64,000 bases of DNA from Actinoplanes teichomyceticus ATCC 31121 (GCF_003711105.1 NZ_CP023865.1:4365001-4429000); one strand, 5' to 3'. Counted from the first letter of the stretch, positions 9,314-17,774 are shown. Numbers and translations: made by a program. Notes: generated from the sequence alone by a model not told the origin.

Positions 9314-10191
9314 GCACCCTCACCCCGCGCGTGGTGGTCGTGTCGCGGCGCAGCGAGCTCGACGAGCTGCTCGCCCGGCACGGCACCCGCGGCGCCGCGG
9401 CGTACTACCTCCGGCAGCGCGGCCGTGACCTGGACGAGGTGACCGCGCGGCACGAGGCGCTGCGGGCGGCGCTGACCGAGGTCGGCGCCGCGGTCCCGGC
9501 CGACTGGCGGCGCGGTCACGTCGAGCGTACGGATCTGCCGCGCTTCCTCTTCGCCCCCGAGGACATCGTGGTCGCGGTCGGCCCGGACGGCCTGGTGGCG
9601 AATGTGGCGAAGTACCTGGACGGGCAACCGGTGATCGGCGTGGACCCGGAGCCCGGCCGCAACCCCGGCGTCCTGGTCCGGCACCCCGCCTCGGCGATCG
9701 GCGGGCTGCTGCGCCGGCTGCCGAGCGGCCAGCGGCGCACGATGGCGCTCGCCCGCCTCGACGATGGTCAGGAGCTGTACGGCCTCAACGAGATCTATGT
9801 CGGACACGCCGGCCACCAGTCCGCCCGCTACGTGCTCACCACCACGGACGGCGGCCGGGAGCGCCAGTCGTCGTCCGGGCTGATCGCCGGGACCGGCACC
9901 GGCGCGACGGGCTGGTGCGCCTCGATCGCCCGGGAGCGGGTGGGCGCCCCGCCGCTGCCGGCGCCGGGCGATCCGGCGCTGTGCTGGTTCGTACGGGAGG
10001 CCTGGCCGTCCCCGGCCACCGGCGTGCGGCACGTCTGCGGCCTGCTGGCCCACGGCCAGGGCCTGGAGCTGACCAGCGAGAGCGAGCGGCTGGTGGTCTT
10101 CGCCGACGGCCTGGAGTCGGACGCGCTGGAGCTGTCCTGGGGGCAGCGGGTGCGTATCGGCGTCGCCGAGCGGCGCCTGCACCTGATCTAG
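9310..10191 (+). CDS. Divergent NAD kinase family protein
   Basis: The 293-residue protein keeps the NAD-kinase fold landmarks. A GPDGL segment stands in place of GGDGT, with the Asp retained (about residue 90). A QPVIGVDPEPG strand-turn follows, then LNEIYVG (NE motif) and the glycine-rich SSGLIAGTGTGATGW that binds nucleotide. The N-terminus (about 1-75) is different from housekeeping NadK. The ATGA overlap with the SPFH gene and the divergent Nudix regulator suggest a dedicated NAD(H)-phosphorylating or NAD-sensing role. It is probably not the only NAD kinase of the cell. Enzymatic activity is likely but unproven because of the GGDGT change. Confidence 0.72.
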   Translation: MSTLTPRVVVVSRRSELDELLARHGTRGAAAYYLRQRGRDLDEVTARHEALRAALTEVGAAVPADWRRGHVERTDLPRFLFAPEDIVVAVGPDGLVANVAKYLDGQPVIGVDPEPGRNPGVLVRHPASAIGGLLRRLPSGQRRTMALARLDDGQELYGLNEIYVGHAGHQSARYVLTTTDGGRERQSSSGLIAGTGTGATGWCASIARERVGAPPLPAPGDPALCWFVREAWPSPATGVRHVCGLLAHGQGLELTSESERLVVFADGLESDALELSWGQRVRIGVAERRLHLI

Positions 10192-10196
10192 GTCGC

Positions 10197-10210
10197 TGGA
10201 AGCGCTCCCA
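10197..10210. promoter_or_regulatory. Candidate LacI-family operator
   Basis: TGGAAGCGCTCCCA matches the palindrome TGGGAGCGCTCCCA, known for actinobacterial LacI-family repressors such as CebR, at 13 of 14 positions. It lies 15 bases before the GTG of the next gene and just after the NAD-kinase stop. No LacI-type gene lies nearby. Confidence 0.5.
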
Positions 10211-10224
10211 TTACCCTCGGCGCC

Positions 10225-10602
10225 GTGGCTCTCCTGCTCGATCTCACCAACATCCTCGGCGGTCTGCTGCTCGGCCTGCCACTGCTGCGCCGGGTCCCCG
10301 ACGTCGGCGCCGGGCTGGAGCGGTTCGCCGGGCGGGTGGCCCGCTGGTCCTGGCTGATCGGGATCGTGGCGCTGGTCGCGGCCGGTTTCTACCTGATCGT
10401 GCACCTCGTCGACGGCCGTGTCCGGCACTTCGAGGTGGTCGGCCTGGCCGTCGGCGCCCTGCTGAGCTGGGAGAGGTTCACCGGCAAGCGGATCCTCGAC
10501 CCGCCCGGCCACACCGGGCCGGCGGGCCGGGCGCTGGCCGTCGCGGTCTTCGGCGTCATCGCGATCCTCGTCGGCATCCAGGGTCTCTTCACCCCCGACT
10601 GA
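10225..10602 (+). CDS. Small membrane protein of unknown function
   Basis: The 125-residue protein has about four hydrophobic segments (3-20, 42-62, 72-85, 100-120). It begins at GTG 10225, just downstream of a LacI-type palindrome. The sequence has no motif I recognise. The loop between helices 1 and 2 contains a short amphipathic stretch (GLERFAGRVARW). The same strand as the SPFH/NAD-kinase pair and a 33-base gap make cotranscription possible, but the operator-like site suggests separate control. Confidence 0.6.
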   Translation: MALLLDLTNILGGLLLGLPLLRRVPDVGAGLERFAGRVARWSWLIGIVALVAAGFYLIVHLVDGRVRHFEVVGLAVGALLSWERFTGKRILDPPGHTGPAGRALAVAVFGVIAILVGIQGLFTPD

Positions 10603-10669
10603 CCACGGCAACCTCATCGAAACCGGTCCGGACCGCAGCACGGACCCGTGGACTCCCACAGTCTTGTAA

Positions 10670-11731
10670 ATGACGACACGACAGCGAACTCTCCCGAGCT
10701 CCGCCGCCGCGGCGATCATCGCGCTGGCCGCCACCGTATCCGTGACCGCCGGGGCGCCCGCGCCGGCCGAGGCCGCGGTTCCCGGGGTCGCCAGCTCCTG
10801 GTCCAGCCTGATGCACCGTAGCCTCACCCGGGACACGCAGGCCGCGGCCCTGCGCCGGACCTACGCCACCGAGCAGGCCGCCATCCGCACCTGGACCACC
10901 GAGGCCGCGGCCGCGGCCAAGGCCGGCGAGTCCGCCCGGACCCGCCTGACCGCCGCGGTCGCCGCCGACGCGAACGCCCGCTCCCAGCACGTCACGGCCA
11001 GCAAGGCGCTCGCCACCGCCAAGGTCGCGCTCAGCACCGCCACGAAGCGGAAGCCGCGCAGCAAGGCGGCCGTCACCCGGGCGAGCAGGGCGGTCAGCAC
11101 CGCGACCCTGGCCGCCAACACCCGCCGGTTGCAGGCGCAGAAGCACGCCGCCGCGCTGGTGACCGCCCGCACCGGGGTGAAGCTCACCGCCGCCCGGGTC
11201 ACCAAGGCCAACGCCGCGCTCGCCCAGCACACCGCGGCCGCCACCCGCGCCCGGACGACCTATCTCGCGCTGCCCACCGCCGCCGCCCTCGCCGGGCAGG
11301 CCGCCACGCTCAGCCGCGACGTCGTCACCCAGTTCCGGTCGGTGTTCAAGACCACGGACACCACCCGGGTGTACGGGGTGACCGTGAACAAGACGATCGC
11401 GTTCTCGTTCAAGCGCATGGTCGACGACGCCGGGGCCGCCGGCATCCGGATCTCCGCGGGTGGGTTCCGCACCACCCAGCGACAGATCGAACTACGGAAG
11501 ATCAACGGTTGCCCGGACGTGTGGACCGCGCCCGCCTCGTCCTGCCGCGTCCCCACCGCCATCCCCGGCCGGTCGCTGCACGAGCTCGGCCTGGCCGTCG
11601 ACGTCACCTCCGGCGGCCGGACGCTGACCCGCTCGTCCAAGGCGTTCAAGTGGATGACCACGCACGCCCGCAAGTACGGCTTCGTCAACCTCCCGTCGGA
11701 GGCCTGGCACTGGTCGATCACCGGCGGCTGA
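10670..11731 (+). CDS. Secreted M15 family D,D-carboxypeptidase (VanY-like)
   Basis: The protein has 353 residues. A signal peptide ends near the PAEAA stretch at about residue 35, and an Ala/Thr/Lys-rich helical stalk (about 50-205, probably coiled coil) is followed by the M15 peptidase domain (about 230-353). Zinc ligands are in SLHELGLAVDV and EAWHW, and the preceding GGFRTTQRQ substrate-binding segment is present. Two cysteines (GCPDVW...SCRV) probably form a disulfide. Its family trims D-Ala from peptidoglycan stem peptides outside the membrane. A strong hairpin follows it. Confidence 0.85.
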   Translation: MTTRQRTLPSSAAAAIIALAATVSVTAGAPAPAEAAVPGVASSWSSLMHRSLTRDTQAAALRRTYATEQAAIRTWTTEAAAAAKAGESARTRLTAAVAADANARSQHVTASKALATAKVALSTATKRKPRSKAAVTRASRAVSTATLAANTRRLQAQKHAAALVTARTGVKLTAARVTKANAALAQHTAAATRARTTYLALPTAAALAGQAATLSRDVVTQFRSVFKTTDTTRVYGVTVNKTIAFSFKRMVDDAGAAGIRISAGGFRTTQRQIELRKINGCPDVWTAPASSCRVPTAIPGRSLHELGLAVDVTSGGRTLTRSSKAFKWMTTHARKYGFVNLPSEAWHWSITGG

Positions 11732-11739
11732 CCGGGCGT

Positions 11740-11789
11740 CCCGTGCTCCACGACGGCCACCGTCAACCGGTGGGCCCGTGGAGCACGGG
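11740..11789. terminator. Long hairpin between convergent genes
   Basis: The arms CCCGTGCTCCACG (11740-11752) and CGTGGAGCACGGG (11777-11789) pair perfectly, and the loop holds a further CCACCG/CGGTGG stem. There is no U tract, as is common in high-GC actinobacteria. Its position between the convergent M15 peptidase and binding-protein genes fits a bidirectional terminator. Confidence 0.75.
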
Positions 11790-11848
11790 GCCGCGGCCGG
11801 TCGGGCCGTACCCGTGGCGGGTTCTCGCGCAGCAGTGCGCGCGGCCGG

Positions 11849-13099
11849 TCAGCCCAGGACGATCGGCTCGAAGATGGACGAGAAGGTCTGCTGCTCCTCG
11901 GCGGTGTTGAAGCCGACGTAGTAGTGCAGCTTCGCGTAGTCCGCCTCGCTGGGGAACACCAGCGGGCTGCCGGCGACCCGTTCCATGTCGGCGCGCTCCG
12001 ATCCGGACAGCGCCGCCGCGTCCTCACGGATCTGCGCCTGGGCGGCCGGGACCGGGCAGGCGTAGTTGATGTACTCGGCGAGCGACGCCGCGTTCTCCAC
12101 CTCGTAGAAGAAGTCGATCAGCATCAGCGCGTCGACCGGGTTGGCCGCGGTGACCGGGATGGCGAAGTTGTCGGTCCAGATCGTGCCGCCCTCCCGCGGG
12201 ATCACGAACTTGAGGTTCGTGCCCTCGGAGAGGTTCTTCTGGAAGATGTCGCCGGACCAGGCCTGGGTGATCCACACCTCGCCGCTGCCGAGCGCGTCGA
12301 CGTAGTCCTGCTCGAAGTACTTGCGGACGATGCCGGCGTCCTTCTGCTTCTTGAGCTTGGCGGCGGCCCTGCGCCAGTCCTGCTCGCCCGAGTCGGCCGG
12401 CTTGATGCCCGCGGCGAGCAGGCCGAAGTTGGCCAGCTCGGTGACGTCGGACATCATGCCGACCTTGCCCTTGAACTCGGGGTCCCACAGGTCGGCGAGG
12501 CTGGTGATCTCCCGCCCGGTCTTCTCCGGGTCGTAGGCGATGCCGGTGATCCCGGAGGCCCACGGCACGCTGAACACGTTGCCCGGGTCGAAGGACTCCT
12601 CGCGGTACTTGGCGGCCGCGTTCCGGGCGAAGTTCGGCAGCTGGGCGTGGTCGAGCGGGGCCAGGAACCCGGCCGAGCGGAACTGCCCGAACTGGATCCC
12701 GTTGGTGATCACCATCAGGTCGTAGCCGATCGGCTGCTTCGCCGACAGCTGCGGCTGCACCTTGGCGAACCAGGGGCCCATCTCCTGGATGACCTCCTGG
12801 TAGTTCACCTGGATGCCGGTCTTCGCGGTGAACCTCTTCAGCTCGGGCCGCTCCGGATCCATGTACAGCGGCCAGTTCGCGAAGTCCAGCTTGCCGTTGC
12901 GGGTCTTGCCGTGCCAGAAACCCGCCAGCGTCCCGGCGTCCACGCTGGCCTGCGGCGTGCCCTTGCCCTGCACCCCGCACGCCGCCAGACCCGCCGCCAG
13001 CGCGGACAGACCGCCGAGCCGCAGCGCGTCGCGGCGGCCGAGCCGCCGTGTCGTCGCGCCGCGCAGCAGGGACGGTCCGGGTGTGGTGCGGGGCGACAT
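11849..13099 (-). CDS. Spermidine/putrescine-type ABC transporter substrate-binding lipoprotein
   Basis: The 416-residue PotD/PotF-like protein has a twin-arginine-like N-terminus (RRLGRRDALRLGG) and a lipobox (LAAC) near residue 40. It is thus a predicted lipoprotein on the outer face of the membrane. The mature part shows the family landmarks: LDFANWPLYMD, QVNYQEVI, YDLMVITNG, and TAANPVDALMLIDFFYE near the C-terminus. No permease or ATPase genes flank it, so it is an orphan binding component or works with a transporter elsewhere. The ligand is likely a polyamine, by family only. Confidence 0.82.
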   Translation of the reverse strand: MSPRTTPGPSLLRGATTRRLGRRDALRLGGLSALAAGLAACGVQGKGTPQASVDAGTLAGFWHGKTRNGKLDFANWPLYMDPERPELKRFTAKTGIQVNYQEVIQEMGPWFAKVQPQLSAKQPIGYDLMVITNGIQFGQFRSAGFLAPLDHAQLPNFARNAAAKYREESFDPGNVFSVPWASGITGIAYDPEKTGREITSLADLWDPEFKGKVGMMSDVTELANFGLLAAGIKPADSGEQDWRRAAAKLKKQKDAGIVRKYFEQDYVDALGSGEVWITQAWSGDIFQKNLSEGTNLKFVIPREGGTIWTDNFAIPVTAANPVDALMLIDFFYEVENAASLAEYINYACPVPAAQAQIREDAAALSGSERADMERVAGSPLVFPSEADYAKLHYYVGFNTAEEQQTFSSIFEPIVLG

Positions 13100-13435
13100 C
13101 AGACTCCGATCACGTACGGTGCGGGGCTGCCCCGGCGGGCGGTCAGCGGCGCCGCCGGGCATGCGGGCACGGCTCGGCACAGCCGCGCCCGGGCCAAGAT
13201 CAAACCGTACGAGCGCAACCGTTCTGCACCCATCAGCGAACCGTCTCGCACCCGCCGCCGGACGACCGATGAAGTCTGACCTTTCGGCCCCTACCCCCGC
13301 CCGCCGGGCCGGACCCACCGTGCCGCCCACCCGCGGGGTTTCCCCGGCGGCGGCGATGGTACGCATACCGGCGTACGCGCCCGCCGGTGGCGTGGCGCAC
13401 CGTCGGTGACCGACGCACCCCCGGAGGAGGCTGGC
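13100..13435. other. Divergent intergenic region
   Basis: These 336 bases separate the binding protein and the GAF-ANTAR gene. The only clear signal is a strong Shine-Dalgarno, GGAGGAGG, at about 13423-13430, before ATG 13436. No hairpin or operator stands out. Confidence 0.4.
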
Positions 13436-14158
13436 ATGGCGAGGGTTTCCGCCGAGCGGCTCGCGACGATCTTCGTGGAGGTGGCCGCCGCCCCGGCCGA
13501 CGGGGTCGACCTGCCCGAGTTCCTGCACCTGCTCACCGACCGCGCCCGGGTGCTGGCCGGCACCGCCGCGGCCGGGCTGATCCTGGCCGACGAGCGCGGC
13601 CAGCCGGGCCTCACGGCCGCCTCGGACGAGAGCGCCCGGCTCATCGAGCTGGTCGAGGTGCGCGACCGGGAGGGCCCGTGCCTGGACGCCTTCCGGACCG
13701 GCGAGGCGGTCCAGGTGGACCTGGCCCGGGCCGGGCCACGCTGGCCCCGCTTCGCCGCGCACGCCACGTCCGCCGGTTTCCGCTCCGTGCACGCCGTCCC
13801 GATGCGGCTGCGCGACCAGGTCGTCGGGGCGCTCGGCGTCTTCGGCACCGGCGACGGCCCGACCGGCGGGGACGCGCTGATCCTGCGGGCGGTGACCGAC
13901 GTGGCGACGATCGCCCTGCTGCAGCAGCGCCGCATCCGCCGCGGTGCGGTGCTCACCGAGCAGCTGCAGCGGGCGCTGGACAGCCGGATCGTGATCGAGC
14001 AGGCCAAAGGGGTCCTCGCGCAGGCCCGCGGGATCAGCGTCGACGAGGCGTTCCTGATCATCCGGGCCCACGCCCGGGCCCACCAGCAGCGGCTGACCGA
14101 CCTCTGCCACCTGATCGTCACCGATCTCGCCGCGCTGCCGGAGCTGGCCGAGCGGTGA
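13436..14158 (+). CDS. GAF-ANTAR domain antiterminator
   Basis: The 240-residue protein has an N-terminal GAF domain (about 15-160) and a C-terminal ANTAR RNA-binding domain (about 170-228; QLQRALDSRIVIEQAKGVLA then ISVDEAFLIIRAHAR). ANTAR proteins bind paired RNA hexaloops and prevent termination. The ATG follows GGAGGAGG at good spacing, which decides the start over an ATG 10 codons earlier. No RNA target was recognised in this window. The GAF ligand is unknown. Confidence 0.85.
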   Translation: MARVSAERLATIFVEVAAAPADGVDLPEFLHLLTDRARVLAGTAAAGLILADERGQPGLTAASDESARLIELVEVRDREGPCLDAFRTGEAVQVDLARAGPRWPRFAAHATSAGFRSVHAVPMRLRDQVVGALGVFGTGDGPTGGDALILRAVTDVATIALLQQRRIRRGAVLTEQLQRALDSRIVIEQAKGVLAQARGISVDEAFLIIRAHARAHQQRLTDLCHLIVTDLAALPELAER

Positions 14159-14420
14159 GCCGGGCGCCCCGCCGGTCGCCGGGATCGGCCCGCCGACCGC
14201 GTGTTCACCCGTCCGCGACCGGAAAATCCCGCCCCGGACGGCTCGGCACGCCTACCGTGAGCTCAACGGGCGATCAGCCCGGCCGCGGTCCGGCCGACGC
14301 CGCACTCGCGCGGGTGGACGTGTCCGAGGTGGGCAGCACGACCACGGCGTGACCGGGGTGCCGCGGGTCGCTGCGAGGCGCCGCCCGAACCGGACGGCCG
14401 CTCGTCTTGAGGAGGTCCGG

Positions 14421-14921
14421 GTGTCCGTACGCCGCCGTCTTGCCGCCCTCGCCGTCGCCGCGACCGCCGCGCTCGGCGTCGCCGCGCCCGCACACGCCGC
14501 GACCGGCCCGGACCGGCTCGCCGCGCTCGCCGCCCTCACCCAGCCGCACGCCGCCAGCTACGCCGCCTGGGACGCCGCCCGGCGCCAGCGGGACCGGTGG
14601 GCGCAGTACGGCTTCGACTGGCGCACCGACTACTGCACCGCCAGCCCGGACCGGCCGCTCGGCTTCGACTTCCGGCTGGCCTGCTGGCGGCACGACTTCG
14701 GGTACCGCAACTACCGGGCGGCGAGGGCGTTCGACGCGACGGTCAAGAGGCGCGTCGACGACGCCCTGTACGCCGACCTGAAGCGCCGCTGCGCCACCTA
14801 CCCCGCCAAGTCGCAGCCGGTCTGCCGCGCCGTCGCCGGGCTCTACCACCGGGCCGTCGTCACGCTCGGCCCGCTGGAGCCGGTCGTCCCGAAAGGCGCC
14901 GTCCGGGCCGCCGCGCGGTGA
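14421..14921 (+). CDS. Secreted prokaryotic phospholipase A2
   Basis: The protein has 166 residues. A signal peptide (VRRRLAALAVAATAALGVAA, cleavage after AHA) precedes a compact helical domain. The catalytic motif is CWRHDFGYRN with its His-Asp pair. A calcium-loop-like patch, FDWRTDYCTASPDRPLGFDF, lies before it, and four cysteines can form the two usual disulfides. This matches Streptomyces-type secreted phospholipase A2. The GTG start follows GAGGAGG at 14409-14415. Confidence 0.82.
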   Translation: MSVRRRLAALAVAATAALGVAAPAHAATGPDRLAALAALTQPHAASYAAWDAARRQRDRWAQYGFDWRTDYCTASPDRPLGFDFRLACWRHDFGYRNYRAARAFDATVKRRVDDALYADLKRRCATYPAKSQPVCRAVAGLYHRAVVTLGPLEPVVPKGAVRAAAR

Positions 14922-15044
14922 CGCCGGCCGATGCCGCGGCGAGCGCCGCGCCGCCGGTGGGGAGATCATCGCCGGATCGGGACCAAGGACCCTGCTGGGC
15001 GAGGCCGGGCGGGACCAGGATGGCATCGATGAAAGGGGGTGGCG

Positions 15045-15296
15045 ATGGCCATCGTGGTCCTGTTGTGGCTGGCCGCCATCGCTACCGCGGTGTGGGCGTT
15101 GTGGCCGGCATCCGCGCCGGTGGCGGATTCGCCGGAACCGGCGGTGACGCCGGAACCGGCCAGCCTGGAGGGCGTTCTGGTCGCCCAGCTCATCCGCCGG
15201 GAGATCACCCCGGCGCAGTACCGGCACGCCCTGGGGCGTCTCGCCGAGCGCGACGACCAGCGGCACCCCATGTCGGTGCCGCGCGACGGCGCCTGA
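15045..15296 (+). CDS. Small single-pass membrane protein with SHOCT-like tail
   Basis: The 83-residue protein has one N-terminal membrane helix (about 2-20), a Pro/Glu-rich linker and a C-terminal helix-turn-helix (about 45-70) of the kind EGVLVAQLIRREITPAQYRHAL. That tail resembles SHOCT oligomerisation motifs. ATG 15045 has AAAGGGGG six bases upstream, so it is preferred over GTG 15039. Function is not known. Confidence 0.6.
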   Translation: MAIVVLLWLAAIATAVWALWPASAPVADSPEPAVTPEPASLEGVLVAQLIRREITPAQYRHALGRLAERDDQRHPMSVPRDGA

Positions 15297-15339
15297 CCCG
15301 CGCCCGGTCGGGGCGGACGGGCCTTGGAGCCGGGCGAGC

Positions 15340-15927
15340 TCACCGGATCAGGGCACGAGCCGCCTCGGTGGCGCGGGTGGCGATCTCCTCGACGGTGCGC
15401 GTGTTCCGGGCGAAGAAACCGTCGGTGAACAGCGACGAGTACCCGTGCCCGACCGCGATGATCGCCTCGATCAGCGGCAGGGCCTGCTGGTAGGACGGCA
15501 CCGCGGTCGCGGTGGCGAGCTCGAACAGGGTGTCCATCAGCGCGCGGGTCCGCGCGCGGCGCTGCTCGTCGGCGACCCGGTGCAGCTCGGCGGCGAAGAT
15601 GACGTGGAAACCGGCGCCGGTCGTCACGACGTACCGGAAATAGGCTCCGGCCACCGCGGCCAGCCGGTCCGCCGGGTCGGCGCCGGCAGCGTCGGCGGCC
15701 GCGCGGATCGCGGCCCGCAGATCCTCCGCGGCGGCGCCGGAGACCGCGGAGAGCAGGTGGTCGCGGTCGGGAAAATGACGGTACGGCGCGGCCGAGCTGA
15801 CGCCCAGCCGGCGCGCGACCGCGGCCACCGAGAAGCGCCGCAGGCCGCCCTCGGCGAGCAGCTCGAAGCTGGTGGCGATCAGGGCGGCCCGCAGGTCGCC
15901 GTGGTGGTAACCGCGTTGCCGCGACAC
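15340..15927 (-). CDS. TetR family regulator, divergent from LLM oxidoreductase
   Basis: The 195-residue protein has an N-terminal DNA-binding domain (SVAAVARRLGVSSAAPYRHFPDRDHLL, about residues 33-58) and a C-terminal ligand domain of the WHG type. It is divergent from the LLM-class oxidoreductase, and two inverted repeats with TGTAAG half-sites lie between the starts. This is the standard layout for a local repressor of itself and the oxidoreductase. Confidence 0.85.
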   Translation of the reverse strand: MSRQRGYHHGDLRAALIATSFELLAEGGLRRFSVAAVARRLGVSSAAPYRHFPDRDHLLSAVSGAAAEDLRAAIRAAADAAGADPADRLAAVAGAYFRYVVTTGAGFHVIFAAELHRVADEQRRARTRALMDTLFELATATAVPSYQQALPLIEAIIAVGHGYSSLFTDGFFARNTRTVEEIATRATEAARALIR

Positions 15928-15951
15928 GCCCGCCTCCCCTGCCCGACACGG

Positions 15952-15994
15952 TGTAAGTTAGCTCTTACATTATCAAGTGAGAGTCCTCTTACAT
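15952..15994. promoter_or_regulatory. Two TetR-type operators
   Basis: Site 1, TGTAAGTTAGCTCTTACA (15952-15969), has 6-bp inverted arms. Site 2, AGTGAGAGTCCTCTTACA (15976-15993), is a less perfect copy whose right half repeats CTCTTACA. Together they fill the gap between the divergent TetR and LLM genes. Confidence 0.7.
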
Positions 15995-16007
15995 GGTTGG
16001 AGGCAGT

Positions 16008-16949
16008 GTGAGCATCCGGCTCGGTTACCAGATTCCGAACTTCACCTATCCCGACGTCCCGGTGCAGGACCTCTTCGGCACGGTCGCCGCGCAGGCCAGG
16101 GAGGCCGAGGCCGCCGGGTTCGACACCGTGCTGGTGATGGACCACTTCTACCAGCTGCCGGGCATCGGCACGCCGGATCAGAACATGCTCGAGGCCTACA
16201 CCACGCTCGGCGCGCTCGCCACGGCCACGTCGACGATCCAGTTGTCCACCCTGGTCACCGGCAACACGTACCGCAATCCCGCCCTGCTGGCGAAGACCGT
16301 GACCACGCTGGACGTGGTCTCCGGGGGCCGGGCGATCCTCGGCATCGGCGCCGGCTGGTTCGAGCGCGAGCACCACGACTACGGATTCGAGTTCGGCACG
16401 TTCGGGCAGCGGTTCGAGCGCCTGGAGGAGGCGCTGACGATCATCGCGCCGATGCTCAAGGGCGAGCTGGCCACCCACGAGGGCCGGTGGTACGTGGCCC
16501 GCGAGCCGATGAACAATCCGCGCCTGCGGCCGACCATCCCGATCATGCTGGGCGGCTCCGGCGAGCAGAAGACGTTCCGGCTCGCGGCCCGGTTCGCCGA
16601 CCACATGAACATCATCTGCGACGTGGAGGACCTGGCCCGCAAGGTCGCCGTGCTGCGCGAGCGCTGCGCGGAGATCGGCCGGGACCCGGCGACGCTGGCC
16701 ACGAGCTACCTGGTCATGGGCATGGTCGGGGAGAACGAGCAGGAGCTGCGGGAGCTCGGCGAGACGATCCCGGAGGACCGCCGCAACCGCTCCTTCCTCG
16801 GCACGCCGGAGCAGGTCGCCGAGCAGCTGCACGAGAAGGTGATCGGCGCCGGCATCGACGGGATCACCATCAACCTGATCCGGAACGGACACCGTCCGGG
16901 GCTGATCACCCGGGTCGCCGAGGCGCTCAAGCCGATCGTCAAGGGCTGA
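16008..16949 (+). CDS. LLM class flavin/F420-dependent oxidoreductase
   Basis: The 313-residue luciferase-like TIM barrel has typical family strings: EAAGFDTVLVMDHFYQLP, TLVTGNTYRNPALLAKTVTTLD, GIGAGWFEREH and the late IMLGGSGEQKTFRLAARFAD. Most actinobacterial members of this subgroup use coenzyme F420. GTG 16008 follows GGAGG; ATG 15993 is an alternative start lying inside the second operator. The substrate is unknown. A strong terminator follows. Confidence 0.82.
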   Translation: MSIRLGYQIPNFTYPDVPVQDLFGTVAAQAREAEAAGFDTVLVMDHFYQLPGIGTPDQNMLEAYTTLGALATATSTIQLSTLVTGNTYRNPALLAKTVTTLDVVSGGRAILGIGAGWFEREHHDYGFEFGTFGQRFERLEEALTIIAPMLKGELATHEGRWYVAREPMNNPRLRPTIPIMLGGSGEQKTFRLAARFADHMNIICDVEDLARKVAVLRERCAEIGRDPATLATSYLVMGMVGENEQELRELGETIPEDRRNRSFLGTPEQVAEQLHEKVIGAGIDGITINLIRNGHRPGLITRVAEALKPIVKG

Positions 16950-16952
16950 CCG

Positions 16953-16988
16953 CGATGTCCGGGCGCCCGTGCGGGTGCCCGGACATCG
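16953..16988. terminator. Perfect 12-bp stem hairpin after LLM gene
   Basis: The arms CGATGTCCGGGC (16953-16964) and GCCCGGACATCG (16977-16988) pair perfectly around a 12-base GC-rich loop, four bases after the LLM stop codon. Confidence 0.75.
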
Positions 16989-17045
16989 CCGGTGTCCCGG
17001 CGTTCCGGCGAGCGGGCCGGCCGGGGCAGGCGGTAACGTCACGGG

Positions 17046-17714
17046 ATGACTGATATGCGTGTTCTGGTGGTGGGCGGGCACGGGAAGGTGGCACGGCTGC
17101 TGCTGCCGCTGCTGGTCGAGGCCGGACACGAGGTGACGGCGCTCTTCCGCGATCCCGCGCACCGGGCCGACGTCGCGGCCACCGGCGCGACGCCGGTGGT
17201 CGCCGACGTCGAGCGGCTCGGCGTCGAGGAGCTGGCCGCCCTGTTCAGCGGCCAGGACGCGATCGTCTGGTCGGCCGGGGCGGGCGGCGGCAACCCGGCA
17301 CGGACGTACGCGGTGGACCGCGACGCCGCGATCCGGTCCATGACGGCGGCGCTGCTCGCCGGCGTCCAGCGCTACGTGATGGTGTCCTACTTCGGTTCAC
17401 AGATCGAACACGGCGTCGCGCCCGAGCACCCCTTCTTCCCGTACGCCGAGGCGAAGGCCGCCGCCGATGCGCACCTGACCGGCACTACCCTGGCCTGGAC
17501 CGTGCTGGGCCCGAGCCGGCTCACCGACGACCCGCCGACCGGCCGCATCGAGACCGCCAACCAGGGCGCCACGGCCGGCTCGGTCAGCCGCGCCGACGTC
17601 GCCGCGGTGGTGGCGCACGCCCTGCGCGAGCCCGCGACGATCCATCGCACCATCCGGTTCAACTCCGGCGCCACCCCGATCGCCGACGCGCTCAGCGAGG
17701 ACGACCTGGCCTGA
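17046..17714 (+). CDS. NAD(P)-binding atypical SDR (NmrA/YwnB-like)
   Basis: The 222-residue single-domain Rossmann protein has an N-terminal dinucleotide motif, VLVVGGHGKVARLL (GxxGxxA/G). The region AEAKAAADAHLTG replaces the classical YxxxK. It has no catalytic Tyr-Lys pair at the usual place (YAEAKAAAD is the nearest). The family includes flavin reductase-like and sensor-type members. It is monocistronic by spacing. Confidence 0.8.
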   Translation: MTDMRVLVVGGHGKVARLLLPLLVEAGHEVTALFRDPAHRADVAATGATPVVADVERLGVEELAALFSGQDAIVWSAGAGGGNPARTYAVDRDAAIRSMTAALLAGVQRYVMVSYFGSQIEHGVAPEHPFFPYAEAKAAADAHLTGTTLAWTVLGPSRLTDDPPTGRIETANQGATAGSVSRADVAAVVAHALREPATIHRTIRFNSGATPIADALSEDDLA

Positions 17715-17754
17715 GGCGCCACCGTTTGGGCAGGCGGAGCACGGGTACGCGGAT

Positions 17755-17774
17755 CTTGACAGGTACCTGCCAAG
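17755..17774. promoter_or_regulatory. 20-bp palindrome upstream of small proline-rich ORF
   Basis: CTTGACAGGTACCTGCCAAG is a near-perfect palindrome (one mismatched pair) ten bases before the ATG of the small gene. It overlaps a TTGACA hexamer. It is more likely an operator than a terminator, because it lies immediately 5' of a Shine-Dalgarno sequence (GAGGGGG). Confidence 0.6.

Noticed and set aside
9310..10191. Housekeeping nadK
   Set aside because: The GGDGT motif is altered and the N-terminus differs; it is described only as an NAD-kinase family member.
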